Below are positions 1 through 6,422 of a DNA stretch of 48,073 bases, piece by piece. Both the position numbers and the translations under genes were made by a program. Under the pieces are notes generated by a model. That model did not search any database. It was not told the origin of the DNA and saw only the letters and a program-made list of their open reading frames with translations. Position 1 is the first letter of the stretch. Every line of letters starts with the position of its first letter. The stretch comes from Candidatus Cryptobacteroides onthequi (GTDB lineage Bacteria; Bacteroidota; Bacteroidia; Bacteroidales; UBA932): the NCBI GenBank assembly GCA_018066125.1, contig JAGHSA010000016.1:1-48073 (forward strand), written 5' to 3'.

Positions 1-465
1 TGCTGGCGCTGGCGGCTCTGGTGGTGTGCGTTGGGGCGACCAATGTGTACAATTTCATGGACGGCATCAATGGCATCACTGCCGGCTATTCGGGCGTTGT
101 GCTGCTTTCGGTGCTGATGGCGGACGCTCAGCAGGGGGTGTCGGTCGACCGTTCGCTGTGTGTGGTCATGCTCCTTGCGGTGGTGGTGTTTGCGATCTTC
201 AACTTCCGTCCTCGCGGCAAGGCGAAGTGCTTCGCGGGCAATGTGGGTTCGGTGGGAATCGCGCTGATCCTGCTCTTTATGATCGGCCAGATCATCGTTC
301 GTCTGGGGCTGTGGTGCGTTGGCTCAGTATCACGACTGCTCGCTGGTCCTCGTGCATTGGGTTTATTTGATTGTAGCTTTGGTGGTGCTGGCAGTTGCCT
401 ATGTGCTCTTCAAGAAGAAGTACTATTGGATGCATGAGGAGTATTTGAGGGGGTTGGGGAAGTAG
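1..465 (+). pseudogene. WecA/MraY-like undecaprenyl-phosphate sugar-phosphate transferase, 5'-truncated by the window, internally deleted and frameshifted
   Basis: The first 315 bases read, in the frame starting at base 3, as a membrane protein with the family signatures NVYNFMDGINGI (bases 48-83) and NFRPRGKAKCFAGNVGSV (about 200-255), hallmarks of polyprenyl-phosphate GlcNAc/QuiNAc-1-phosphate transferases that start O-antigen, capsule or wall glycan synthesis at the inner membrane. After IGQIIVRLGLWC the frame becomes nonsensical. The expected C-terminus resumes in the frame of base 316 and ends at 465: a hydrophobic helix (HWVYLIVALVVLAVAYVLF) followed by KKKYYWMHEEYLRGLGK. Family members carry roughly 65-80 more residues between these two parts, including a histidine-rich cytoplasmic loop ending near HRKH. 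That block is absent here. Seen: motifs and frame change. Inferred: an internal deletion that also broke the frame. An assembly error is the main alternative. Confidence 0.6.
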
Positions 466-531
466 GTGCGCGAAGCGGGGAGGAGGCATGATTGGCAAGC
501 GTTCAATGCATTGAACAGATTTGAGCCAAAA

Positions 532-584
532 GTGTTTTTTATAAAAAACATTTTTACCACTAAAGTGTTTTATTCAAAAAACAC
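532..584. promoter_or_regulatory. Two near-identical palindromic operator-like sites 33 bp apart
   Basis: Site 1 at 532-551 (GTGTTTTTTATAAAAAACAT) and site 2 at 565-584 (GTGTTTTATTCAAAAAACAC) are both near-perfect palindromes of 20 bp. Their left ends are 33 bp apart, about three helical turns, so dimers bound to both would lie on the same DNA face. Site 2 ends two bases before the TAnnTTTG box at 587-594 and covers where the -33 element would be. This is the geometry of a repressor operator. The regulator is not identified; self-control by the downstream ATPase or control by an unlinked factor are both possible. Confidence 0.6.
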
Positions 585-586
585 AT

Positions 587-594
587 TAACTTTG
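587..594 (+). promoter_or_regulatory. Bacteroidota -7 promoter box (TAACTTTG) of the AAA ATPase gene
   Basis: TAACTTTG matches the Bacteroidota primary-sigma -7 consensus TAnnTTTG and lies 21 bases before the ATG at 616. No clear TTG is visible at the expected -33 place because that stretch is occupied by the second palindrome. Confidence 0.65.
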
Positions 595-615
595 CATAAA
601 CTTAGATAAAAGCTT

Positions 616-1821
616 ATGGATAAGTTATATGAAAGGCATGACAACTATATGAGCGATATCCCGATGGAGTACATCAGAAGCATCGCAGATCGTATAGACT
701 GGGATGCCCGCCTGATCATTCTCAAGGGGCCGAAGGGAGTCGGGAAGTCAACTATGATGAAGCAGTATATCAAGCAGCATTATAGTCCTGACGACAGGCA
801 TGTCCTGTATTGCTCTGCCGACACCAGCTACTTCACCAATCATACCCTGGAAGAAGTAGCCGACAAGTTCGTGATGCTTGGAGGCACACATCTGTTTATT
901 GACGAGATCCACAAGTACCCTGATTGGAGCCATGAGATCAAGGAAATCTATGACGCTCATAAGGGGCTTAGAATAGTCTTGAGCGGTTCATCATTGATCA
1001 AGCTCAATGACGGAGATGCCGACTTGTCAAGGAGGATGGTCCCATATATGATTCCCGGGCTTTCTTTGAGAGAGTTCATCATTCTTGAGACCGGAGAGGA
1101 ACTGCCTATGGTTTCGCTGAAGGATCTGCTTGCCGGTCCTAACTCATTCTGTTCGGAAGTGAAGAAGAAGTGCTCTCCGCTGGTACATTTCAAGAAGTTC
1201 CTCTCGGAAGGCTACTATCCATATTTCTTTGAGAGCCGGAATTCCTACCCTATCCAGGTGGAGAATGTCATTGACTATATCATCAACTTCGAGCTGACAT
1301 CTCAGCGCAATCTTGATGTGTCCAATACCAGGAAGGTGAAGGCTCTGGTGAAGATCATCTCACAGATGGTTCCTTTCGAAGTGGATATCGCCAAGCTGTC
1401 AAAGGCTATCGGCATCCAGAGAGGAACGCTTCTGAAATATTTGAAAGATATGGAGGAGGCCAAGCTGATCGTGCGTTTGTTCCAAAATCTCTCGACTATC
1501 ACAGACCTGCAGAAGCCGGATAAGATCCTGTTGGACAATCCAAACTTGATCAGCATCCTCTCGGATGTCACTCCGCAGATAGGTACACTGAGAGAGAGTT
1601 TCTTTGTGAACCAGCTCCAATCTGCCGGCCACAAGGTCGAGTATGGTGGACTGACCACAGGTGATTTCAAGATAGATGGTGACGTCATCATCGAGGTCGG
1701 AGGTTCAGACAAGGGCTTCGGCCAGATCAAGGATGGTGACAACGGCTATGTCGCCGCAGACGACATCGTCAATGCCACCTTCCGGAAAATTCCTCTCTGG
1801 GCCTTCGGGTTCTTGTATTGA
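616..1821 (+). CDS. AAA ATPase of the AAA_14/DUF4143 type
   Basis: This is a 401-residue P-loop ATPase. Walker A is GPKGVGKS (residues 38-45) and Walker B is HLFIDEIHK (92-100, with D96 and E97). The rest matches the arrangement of the AAA_14 plus DUF4143 family: a winged-helix-like middle (about 240-300) and a C-terminal domain resembling a restriction-endonuclease fold (about 310-401, including DFKIDGDVIIEVGG). In that last motif the usual E-V-K is E-V-G, so nuclease activity is doubtful. These proteins are common in gut Bacteroidota and archaea and their cellular role is unknown; they are often single-gene, mobile-looking cargo. Composition is visibly more AT-rich than the genes after it. 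The start is set by the promoter box at 587-594. Confident on family, not on function. Confidence 0.85.
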   Translation: MDKLYERHDNYMSDIPMEYIRSIADRIDWDARLIILKGPKGVGKSTMMKQYIKQHYSPDDRHVLYCSADTSYFTNHTLEEVADKFVMLGGTHLFIDEIHKYPDWSHEIKEIYDAHKGLRIVLSGSSLIKLNDGDADLSRRMVPYMIPGLSLREFIILETGEELPMVSLKDLLAGPNSFCSEVKKKCSPLVHFKKFLSEGYYPYFFESRNSYPIQVENVIDYIINFELTSQRNLDVSNTRKVKALVKIISQMVPFEVDIAKLSKAIGIQRGTLLKYLKDMEEAKLIVRLFQNLSTITDLQKPDKILLDNPNLISILSDVTPQIGTLRESFFVNQLQSAGHKVEYGGLTTGDFKIDGDVIIEVGGSDKGFGQIKDGDNGYVAADDIVNATFRKIPLWAFGFLY

Positions 1822-2090
1822 TGGATATGAACAGGAATATGTGAAGGAGGCTTTTGAGCATGATTGGGCGGATTTCGCGGACAGCAAGCCCATACGTGAC
1901 AGACGACGACGTACGATAGAATACACATGAACAAATTCTTATTTCCTGAGTTCTATAAGAGAATGGCTGAGGCCGTATCAAAGCTCGTGTCGTTCTTGTT
2001 TTGTTGCAAGAAGTCAGAATAGATGCGGTATGATTCTTGTCGGCAGGCAAGTTGACAAGAATTATCGCTGAACATATCATCCGGTTTCAC
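1822..2090 (+). other. Short reading frames, probable gene remnants
   Basis: Directly after the ATPase a different frame reads protein-like sequence with no good ATG (DGYEQEYVKEAFEHDWADF and on to a stop at 1928-1930; a GTG near 1841 is the only start option). Its TGA overlaps the ATG of a 31-residue frame at 1927-2022 (MNKFLFPEFYKRMAEAVSKL, then a FLFCCKK tail) in an ATGA arrangement. The charge and residue balance look real rather than random, but neither matches a family I know. They may be decayed ends of an older gene or small coupled genes. Confidence 0.25.
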
Positions 2091-2270
2091 ATGAAAATAT
2101 CCAAAAGCATACGCCGCCTTTACATCGCGCTTTCCGCCGCGATTGTCCTGGTCGTCCCATCCATGATCATGTACGGTGAAGACGGCAATCTCCTGGTCAG
2201 AGTCGCGTTGATGTCAGTCCTCTCTCTCATTCTCTATCTGATCTACAGGCTGATTTCAACCATCCGTTAG
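2091..2270 (+). CDS. Small two-helix membrane protein, unknown function
   Basis: A 59-residue protein starting MKISKSIRRLYIALSAA. It has a basic N-terminus, a hydrophobic helix at about residues 9-26, a short polar turn containing YGEDGN, a second helix at about 34-54 and a basic end (YRLISTIR). This pattern suggests an inner-membrane hairpin with both ends in the cytoplasm. A longer frame upstream (from 2037) exists, but the ATG at 2091 gives the natural start with positive charge before the first helix. No family recognised. It lies between the ATPase remnants and the glycosylase gene, with 19 bases before the latter, so the two may be co-transcribed. Confidence 0.5.
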   Translation: MKISKSIRRLYIALSAAIVLVVPSMIMYGEDGNLLVRVALMSVLSLILYLIYRLISTIR

Positions 2271-2289
2271 GTGGCCAACCAGTTCGGGT

Positions 2290-2865
2290 ATGACAATCGA
2301 GCAACATCCATTGGAACCATTTCTGCCCGCGAATGCGCGTGTGCTGTTTCTGGGCAGTTTTCCTCCGCCAAAGGAAAGGTGGAGCATGGAGTTCTTTTAT
2401 CCGAACTGGATCAATGATTTCTGGCGAATAATGGGATTGATTCATCTGGGGGACAAAGCGTATTTCGAGCGTGCCGGTGAGAAGCGCTTTGACAAGGAGA
2501 GGATTGTGGCGTTCTGTCGAGAGAAGGGACTGGCGCTCTTCGATACGGCACGCAAGGTGAAGCGGCTGAAGGGCAATGCCGATGACAACTTCCTGGAGAT
2601 TGTGGAAGGGACGGATGTATCAGCGCTTCTGGAGCAGTTGCCGGAATGCCGGACGATCGTGACCACTGGAGGAAAGGCAAGTGAGGAGCTGCAGGCGTAT
2701 TTTGAGTCGCGCGGTCTGGTGATTAAAAGCCCGAAGGTTGGAGAGTATGTCGAGGTTGACGACAGCGGCACCCCTCTCCGCTGGTGGCGAATGCCGAGCT
2801 CCTCCCGTGCATACCCGATGAAGCTCGAAAAAAAGGCCAGCTACTACGAGCGGCTATTCAGGTAG
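2290..2865 (+). CDS. Uracil-DNA glycosylase superfamily protein
   Basis: A 191-residue protein of the uracil-DNA-glycosylase fold, in the group annotated as UDG-family or mismatch-specific glycosylase-like in Bacteroides and Prevotella. The N-terminus has the diagnostic loop LFLGSFPPPKERWSMEFFYP (residues 19-38), equivalent to the family's G-x-x-P catalytic-water loop, followed by NDFWRIMG. A later TTGGKASEEL (about 125-134) may be the second substrate-binding region. The expected role is removal of a damaged or deaminated base in the cytoplasm to start base-excision repair. The exact base is not predictable from motifs alone. Length fits the family. There is no repair-gene neighbourhood. Confidence 0.8.
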   Translation: MTIEQHPLEPFLPANARVLFLGSFPPPKERWSMEFFYPNWINDFWRIMGLIHLGDKAYFERAGEKRFDKERIVAFCREKGLALFDTARKVKRLKGNADDNFLEIVEGTDVSALLEQLPECRTIVTTGGKASEELQAYFESRGLVIKSPKVGEYVEVDDSGTPLRWWRMPSSSRAYPMKLEKKASYYERLFR

Positions 2866-2920
2866 CCTTTGACGTATCCATCCTTCTATCATAGGCAGGA
2901 GCATAATCAGCCCCACTCCC

Positions 2921-3076
2921 CTCCCATTTTGGCACAGACTGTTTTTGCTCACCCCCAATACAGACACCTGTAGGCATGATCAGCAAAAACGACCCCCACC
3001 TGCAGGTGCCTTTGTTTTTGTCCACACCCATTCTGGCATGCTGTAGGGCACCCTCGCAAAAACGAAACTTGCCAAA
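2921..3076. repeat. Palindromic interspersed repeat, copy 1
   Basis: This 156-bp element differs from 5894-6049 at three positions and is more distantly related to 22341-22495, all in the same orientation. Its outer parts are inverted repeats: TTTTGGCA near the left end against TTGCCAAA at the right end, then TGTTTTTGC (2940-2948) against GCAAAAACG (3056-3064), then a TACAG/CTGTAG pair. A second, inner stem (GCAAAAACG against TTTGTTTTTGT) encloses CACCTGCAGGTG. Similarity to copy 2 continues weakly for about 30 bp past the right end. No coding sense. It lies 177 bp beyond the stop of the short peptide gene. Confidence 0.85.
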
Positions 3077-3253
3077 TTACATCAAAGGCCCCGAAACAGC
3101 CGCATTTCAGCGGCAGAAGCGGCAGAAATGCACAGCCGGCCGCAGAACAGCAGCAGAACAGCCGCGAACAGCCCCGATTTCACGGCTGATTCAGCACACC
3201 AAGACCTGGCTTGCCAAAACCGAAATCCATCGCAGGCCGCGCCCAAGCCTTCC
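3077..3253. other. Non-coding spacer, rich in CAGC/GCAGAA units
   Basis: The stretch between repeat copy 1 and the peptide gene holds degenerate GCAGAA/CAGCCG units (about 3105-3175) and nothing gene-like on either strand. A frame can be read through the repeat and this spacer on the plus strand, but its sequence is low-complexity and looks accidental. The 55 bp before the repeat (2866-2920) also hold nothing recognisable. Confidence 0.5.
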
Positions 3254-3418
3254 CTACTGCCACTCCCCTCCTTCCTGTTCGAATTCCTCTAGGCTGGTGG
3301 CCAGGAGGGCTGAGGTGGAGTGGATGGTGATGATCTTGGCTGCGGGTGCAGAATATGAAGGTCGGACTATCTGGTCACCCATCATGGTCTTTTCGGCAGG
3401 TATATCGTTCTTTCTCAT
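3254..3418 (-). CDS. Short peptide (54 residues) co-oriented behind the fimbrillin/phosphatase lipoprotein
   Basis: On the minus strand an ATG at 3418 opens MRKNDIPAEKTMMGDQIV, then SYSAPAAKIITIHSTSALLA and a tail ending FEQEGGEWQ. The layout is a charged N-terminus, a Y-x-(A/T)-P motif, a beta-strand-like hydrophobic stretch, a small-residue segment, and an acidic tail with an aromatic residue near the end. Many short hypothetical proteins in gut Bacteroidota have this layout. It is 24 bp after the stop of the gene that starts at 5671, on the same strand, so the two are probably co-transcribed. The peptide at 21976-22134, beside the other fimbrillin-like lipoprotein of this window, has the same layout. 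Function unknown; there is no signal peptide or lipobox. Confidence 0.6.
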   Translation of the reverse strand: MRKNDIPAEKTMMGDQIVRPSYSAPAAKIITIHSTSALLATSLEEFEQEGGEWQ

Positions 3419-3442
3419 TGCTTTTCTGTTTTAGGTGAATGG

Positions 3443-5671
3443 CTACTGTGCCCAGGTCCAGTCTGACGGGTGGCTGTATGTGATGCTCAGCATCTTGGAT
3501 ATGAATCTGTCCAATGTCTCTGCCGGAATTTTCTTGTCGGAGAACTGCTGATTGAGGTAGTAGTAGGCCTTCTTCTGCTGCGAAGCGCCGGAGTCTCCTC
3601 CCGGACTGAGGGTGGTGAAACCCTTGTGGAAGAACGTGTAGTCGGAGTTCACGTCATTGGCTTTCTTTGTCCTGAAATCAGTCTTACCCTGCAGCACCGT
3701 GTATTCGCGCGAGAAGGTGGTGAGTTCGTAGTCACGGCAGACGTCTCCAGGACTCACGCCCAATACCGAGAGTATTGCCATAGCCACGCATCCCGTCCTG
3801 TCTGCGCCGGACTTGCAGTGGAATGCCACGGGCCTGTCATTGAGCACCTGGTCTATGATCCATGCGACATCGGCTACCACGGCATTGTCTTTCAACGGGC
3901 TCGTCTGAGCTCCGCCGGTACTGTTCTGGTAATAAATCCAATCACCCATTCCCGTGTTGTTCTGACCGAGGGCGTTCTCATGAACCGGCTTGCTTTCACC
4001 GGGCTTTGACTCCTGAGCTATCGTCGCCCGGAGATCCAGCTCCGCCTTGATGCCCATGTCTCTCACCTGCTGCTGTGACACCTCCCCGAATACGTAATCC
4101 GCAGGGTTTGCGGCGTCTCTTCGTGCGTATGACTTCAGCTCTTTCTGCCATTTTCCATTGAGGCTGGATCCGCGGTAGATCATCTCATATCTGACGCTGC
4201 CGCCGAGGGTGGAGGTCCAGCCGCCGAGATCCCTGTAGTTCCACGAATCCTCGATGGTGACCATGCGTACCTGGCCTGCGGCCGCGAATTTCCCGGCTGC
4301 CACCACTTCCCCATCGCCTTTCACGACGTACGAATATGTATGCCCCGGCACCATGTTCTGGAACTCGAATCTGGTCCCGCTGACGGCCCTGTCGACAAAT
4401 ATCTCCCTACCTCCGGTCACGTCGGTGAATGTGACGCTGCAGGTCGCGCCCGACTCGCCTGCCCATTCGACGGTCTTGTACATTGGACGGTCCTGGCCGA
4501 TGTAAGCGGTATTTTTTAATATGCTGTCGTCGAGAAGGGTATTGCCTCCTGTCTCGGTCGGATTTCCGAAGATGTTTTTTCTAGGCGCGAAGAACACCGG
4601 ATCCCCGCTCTTCCCCATATACGCCTCGACCGCCGCATTCTGGATGTTGAATTGCGGCACATCGAACCCGTTCACGCCCAGCTTCGGCATCGCCTTGATC
4701 TTGTTGCGGCCGATCAGATTCTGGGCCCTTGCGGTGACAGTCGCCTGCCTCTGGTCGAGGGTGGTGACGGTCACGTCAAATCCGTCCCCGAATGCTCCGG
4801 CCGGCACGGTGAAGTAGAAGTCGGTCGGGGTGGCGTTGAGTTTCACGCCTGCGCAGTCTAGGGTGAGGGTGCTGCCGCCGCCGGTGATCTGCCCCACCTG
4901 CAGTCCTCCCGCAATGTCATCCGCCGTGAGGGTGGCGCTGCCCCAGAGCATACGGCCTCCCCTGTCGGTCACGGCGATGGTGCTGAGGTATTCGTCGGCG
5001 CCCGTGAGGCTCAGCTTGAGCACGCCCATCATGTTCCGGAATGAGCAGCTGTAATCCCCTGCGCTTCCGCTGATGCGTCCGGCCATGATGTTTGCCGCCG
5101 GGTCGAATGTACCTGCGCTGTAATGCTGCACCTGCGGGATGGCTATGGTCATCGTCCCGGCCGAATAGGCGCTGAATGCGGTTCCCGGGAATACGGCCAT
5201 GGCACTCGCGTCCGGCTCGATACCGCTTGAGCTCTGCCCCTGGAATACGCCATTGCGCGTGCCGGCGCCCTCGCTGAGAGTCATCAGCCAGTCACCGCCA
5301 TTCTCCGAAAGGACCCGGAATGAGTCACCGTCGCTCCACACTACCGCCATCCCGTCGAGAGAGACTTTGGTCTCCGGCGTGGCGGATGCCGGACTTCCCG
5401 CCGCCACCGTGCTCTCAGGTCGCCTCGGAAACTCTGTGCCGGCTTGGCTTCCCGTGCCGGCTTGGTTCTTAGCATCGACTTGACTACCTGCCGCGCCCTG
5501 GCTCTCGGGAGAAGCGCTTATGGTGATAGTCTTGCCAACAGCGGCATCAGGCGCCGGCACCGTTTCCTGCCCAGGCACCTGCTCCGGCACCTGATCGATC
5601 ATGGCACCGCGCTCGCAACCGACGAGCACTACAGCCGCCGCAACGGCATATATCAGATATCTTAGTTTCAT
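3443..5671 (-). CDS. Surface lipoprotein: fimbrillin-like region fused to a tyrosine phosphatase domain
   Basis: 742 residues. The N-terminus (MKLRYLIYAVAAAVVLVGC) is a lipoprotein signal with the acylated Cys at 19. Residues 45-56 and 101-330 form a fimbrillin-like region (VVWSDGDSFRVLS, FPGTAFSAY, then a propeptide-like two-part layout). They are interrupted by a G/S/A/Q-rich insert at about 57-100. A fibronectin-like strand region (about 390-470, ending GHTYSYVVKGDGEVVAAGKF) leads into a Y_phosphatase3 domain that begins WNYRDLGGW. The P-loop is HCKSGADRTG with nucleophile C619 and R625, so catalysis should be intact. Secreted enzymes of this family remove phosphate from tyrosine or other phospho-groups. 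Here the domain would sit on the cell envelope on a fimbrillin stalk; this placement is inferred. The short peptide gene at 3254-3418 follows. The locus is bracketed by the two repeat copies. Confidence 0.85.
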   Translation of the reverse strand: MKLRYLIYAVAAAVVLVGCERGAMIDQVPEQVPGQETVPAPDAAVGKTITISASPESQGAAGSQVDAKNQAGTGSQAGTEFPRRPESTVAAGSPASATPETKVSLDGMAVVWSDGDSFRVLSENGGDWLMTLSEGAGTRNGVFQGQSSSGIEPDASAMAVFPGTAFSAYSAGTMTIAIPQVQHYSAGTFDPAANIMAGRISGSAGDYSCSFRNMMGVLKLSLTGADEYLSTIAVTDRGGRMLWGSATLTADDIAGGLQVGQITGGGSTLTLDCAGVKLNATPTDFYFTVPAGAFGDGFDVTVTTLDQRQATVTARAQNLIGRNKIKAMPKLGVNGFDVPQFNIQNAAVEAYMGKSGDPVFFAPRKNIFGNPTETGGNTLLDDSILKNTAYIGQDRPMYKTVEWAGESGATCSVTFTDVTGGREIFVDRAVSGTRFEFQNMVPGHTYSYVVKGDGEVVAAGKFAAAGQVRMVTIEDSWNYRDLGGWTSTLGGSVRYEMIYRGSSLNGKWQKELKSYARRDAANPADYVFGEVSQQQVRDMGIKAELDLRATIAQESKPGESKPVHENALGQNNTGMGDWIYYQNSTGGAQTSPLKDNAVVADVAWIIDQVLNDRPVAFHCKSGADRTGCVAMAILSVLGVSPGDVCRDYELTTFSREYTVLQGKTDFRTKKANDVNSDYTFFHKGFTTLSPGGDSGASQQKKAYYYLNQQFSDKKIPAETLDRFISKMLSITYSHPSDWTWAQ

Positions 5672-5835
5672 ATGGAATACCGTTCTGTTCGTTCCGAGTG
5701 GTATGTATCAGTTCGGACGCTGCCCGGCTTTGAGGGCGCTGCCATGATTCATGGAAACTGCCCTATTGGGGGGACATAGTCTTGCATCCGGGGACACGGC
5801 CCTGCTTCTGCGAGAATGATTTACCATTTCCAGCG

Positions 5836-5843
5836 CAAATATA
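5836..5843 (-). promoter_or_regulatory. Possible -7 box (TATATTTG) for the fimbrillin/phosphatase lipoprotein
   Basis: CAAATATA on the plus strand reads TATATTTG on the minus strand, matching TAnnTTTG. It would give a leader of about 160 bases before the ATG at 5671. No -33 TTG at proper spacing was found. The palindromic repeat copy 2 begins 50 bp upstream of it. Confidence 0.45.
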
Positions 5844-5893
5844 CTGCTAATCCGCGAAAAACAGCAGCCACACACAAACCGCACCCCATCGTC

Positions 5894-6050
5894 CTCCCAT
5901 TTTGGCACAGACTGTTTTTGCTCACCCCCAATACAGACACCTGTAGGCATGGTCAGCAAAAACGACCCCCACCTGCAGGTGCCTTTGTTTTTGTCCACCC
6001 CCATTCTGGCATGCTGTAGGGCACCCTCACAAAAACGAAACTTGCCAAAA
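5894..6050. repeat. Palindromic interspersed repeat, copy 2
   Basis: Same length and orientation as copy 1 (2921-3076), with three mismatches over 156 bp. It lies immediately upstream of the promoter region of the lipoprotein gene starting at 5671, so copies 1 and 2 form direct repeats on either side of the lipoprotein/peptide locus. The same outer and inner stems can be drawn, with the CACCTGCAGGTG loop conserved exactly. Confidence 0.85.
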
Positions 6051-6340
6051 ACATCGAAGGCCCGCAGGACAGCCACATTTCATGTGGGCAATACGATCGA
6101 CTCTGAAACGACAGTCGAGACCAAAAGACTTTACACTGAATTCTATGTCGGCAGTGACGACCGCTGCTATCTCGTGAGGTCAAACAGGACAGAGCCCACC
6201 GGCGAACTTCAATTCGCTCCGGTCAAAGCCTTCGTCAGTTTCACTTCCGCCGGCATCATGCTGGTCACCATCGGCGGTATCATCGGCCTGATGCTGTAGA
6301 ACGGGATATTACCTGGAACTGAGGTGAAAACTCATGCAGA
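6051..6340 (+). other. Gap with a protein-like open frame lacking a start, probable remnant
   Basis: From about 6079 to the stop at 6297-6299 the plus strand reads a plausible polypeptide (LYTEFYVGSDDRCYLVRS, later a hydrophobic end ITSAG-like then VTIGGIIGLML), but there is no in-frame ATG outside the repeat. It may be the tail of a gene whose front was replaced when repeat copy 2 arrived. The frame contains the left copy of the 26-bp direct repeat. The rest of the gap shows nothing recognisable. Confidence 0.3.
6157..6182 (+). repeat. 26-bp direct repeat, left copy (bracketing the SusCD locus)
   Basis: The 26 bases beginning ACGACCGCTGCTATC are identical to 16851-16876, in the same orientation. 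The bases just outside differ on both sides (G before and A after here; A before and G after there). The two copies enclose the whole SusC-SusD-GH105-regulator locus. Confidence 0.85.
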
Positions 6341-6378
6341 ATGACCCCGGAAGCCGTTGAGTGAACTTCCGGGGTCAT
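6341..6378 (-). terminator. Strong hairpin downstream of the SusCD-GH105 operon
   Basis: ATGACCCCGGAAG (6341-6353) and its exact reverse complement (6366-6378) form a 13-bp stem with a 12-base loop, 45 bp past the GH105 stop. A short T-run follows only after a gap of about ten bases in the minus direction, so it may act as a terminator or as an mRNA 3'-end stabiliser. Confidence 0.5.
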
Positions 6379-6422
6379 CGCTATGCATTAGTCATGGCCG
6401 TCTGTGCAAACGGGCACGCCCG

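Noticed and set aside
2976..3434. Plus-strand frame through repeat copy 1 and the spacer; a similar frame at 5949-6299 through copy 2
   Set aside because: The shared N-terminal peptide is only the translated repeat. The remaining parts differ completely, and in the first case the minus-strand peptide gene explains the sequence better.
2921..6050. Invertible (phase-variable) promoter flanked by repeats, as known in Bacteroides capsule loci
   Set aside because: Copies 1 and 2 are in direct, not inverted, orientation, and no invertase gene is present; recombination would delete or duplicate the segment instead of inverting it.
5708..6076. Minus-strand open frame before the phosphatase lipoprotein
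   Set aside because: It crosses repeat copy 2 and the likely promoter, with no domain or plausible start.
6079..6299. Protein-like frame ending in a hydrophobic helix
   Set aside because: No start codon outside the repeat and no family recognised; recorded as a possible remnant only.
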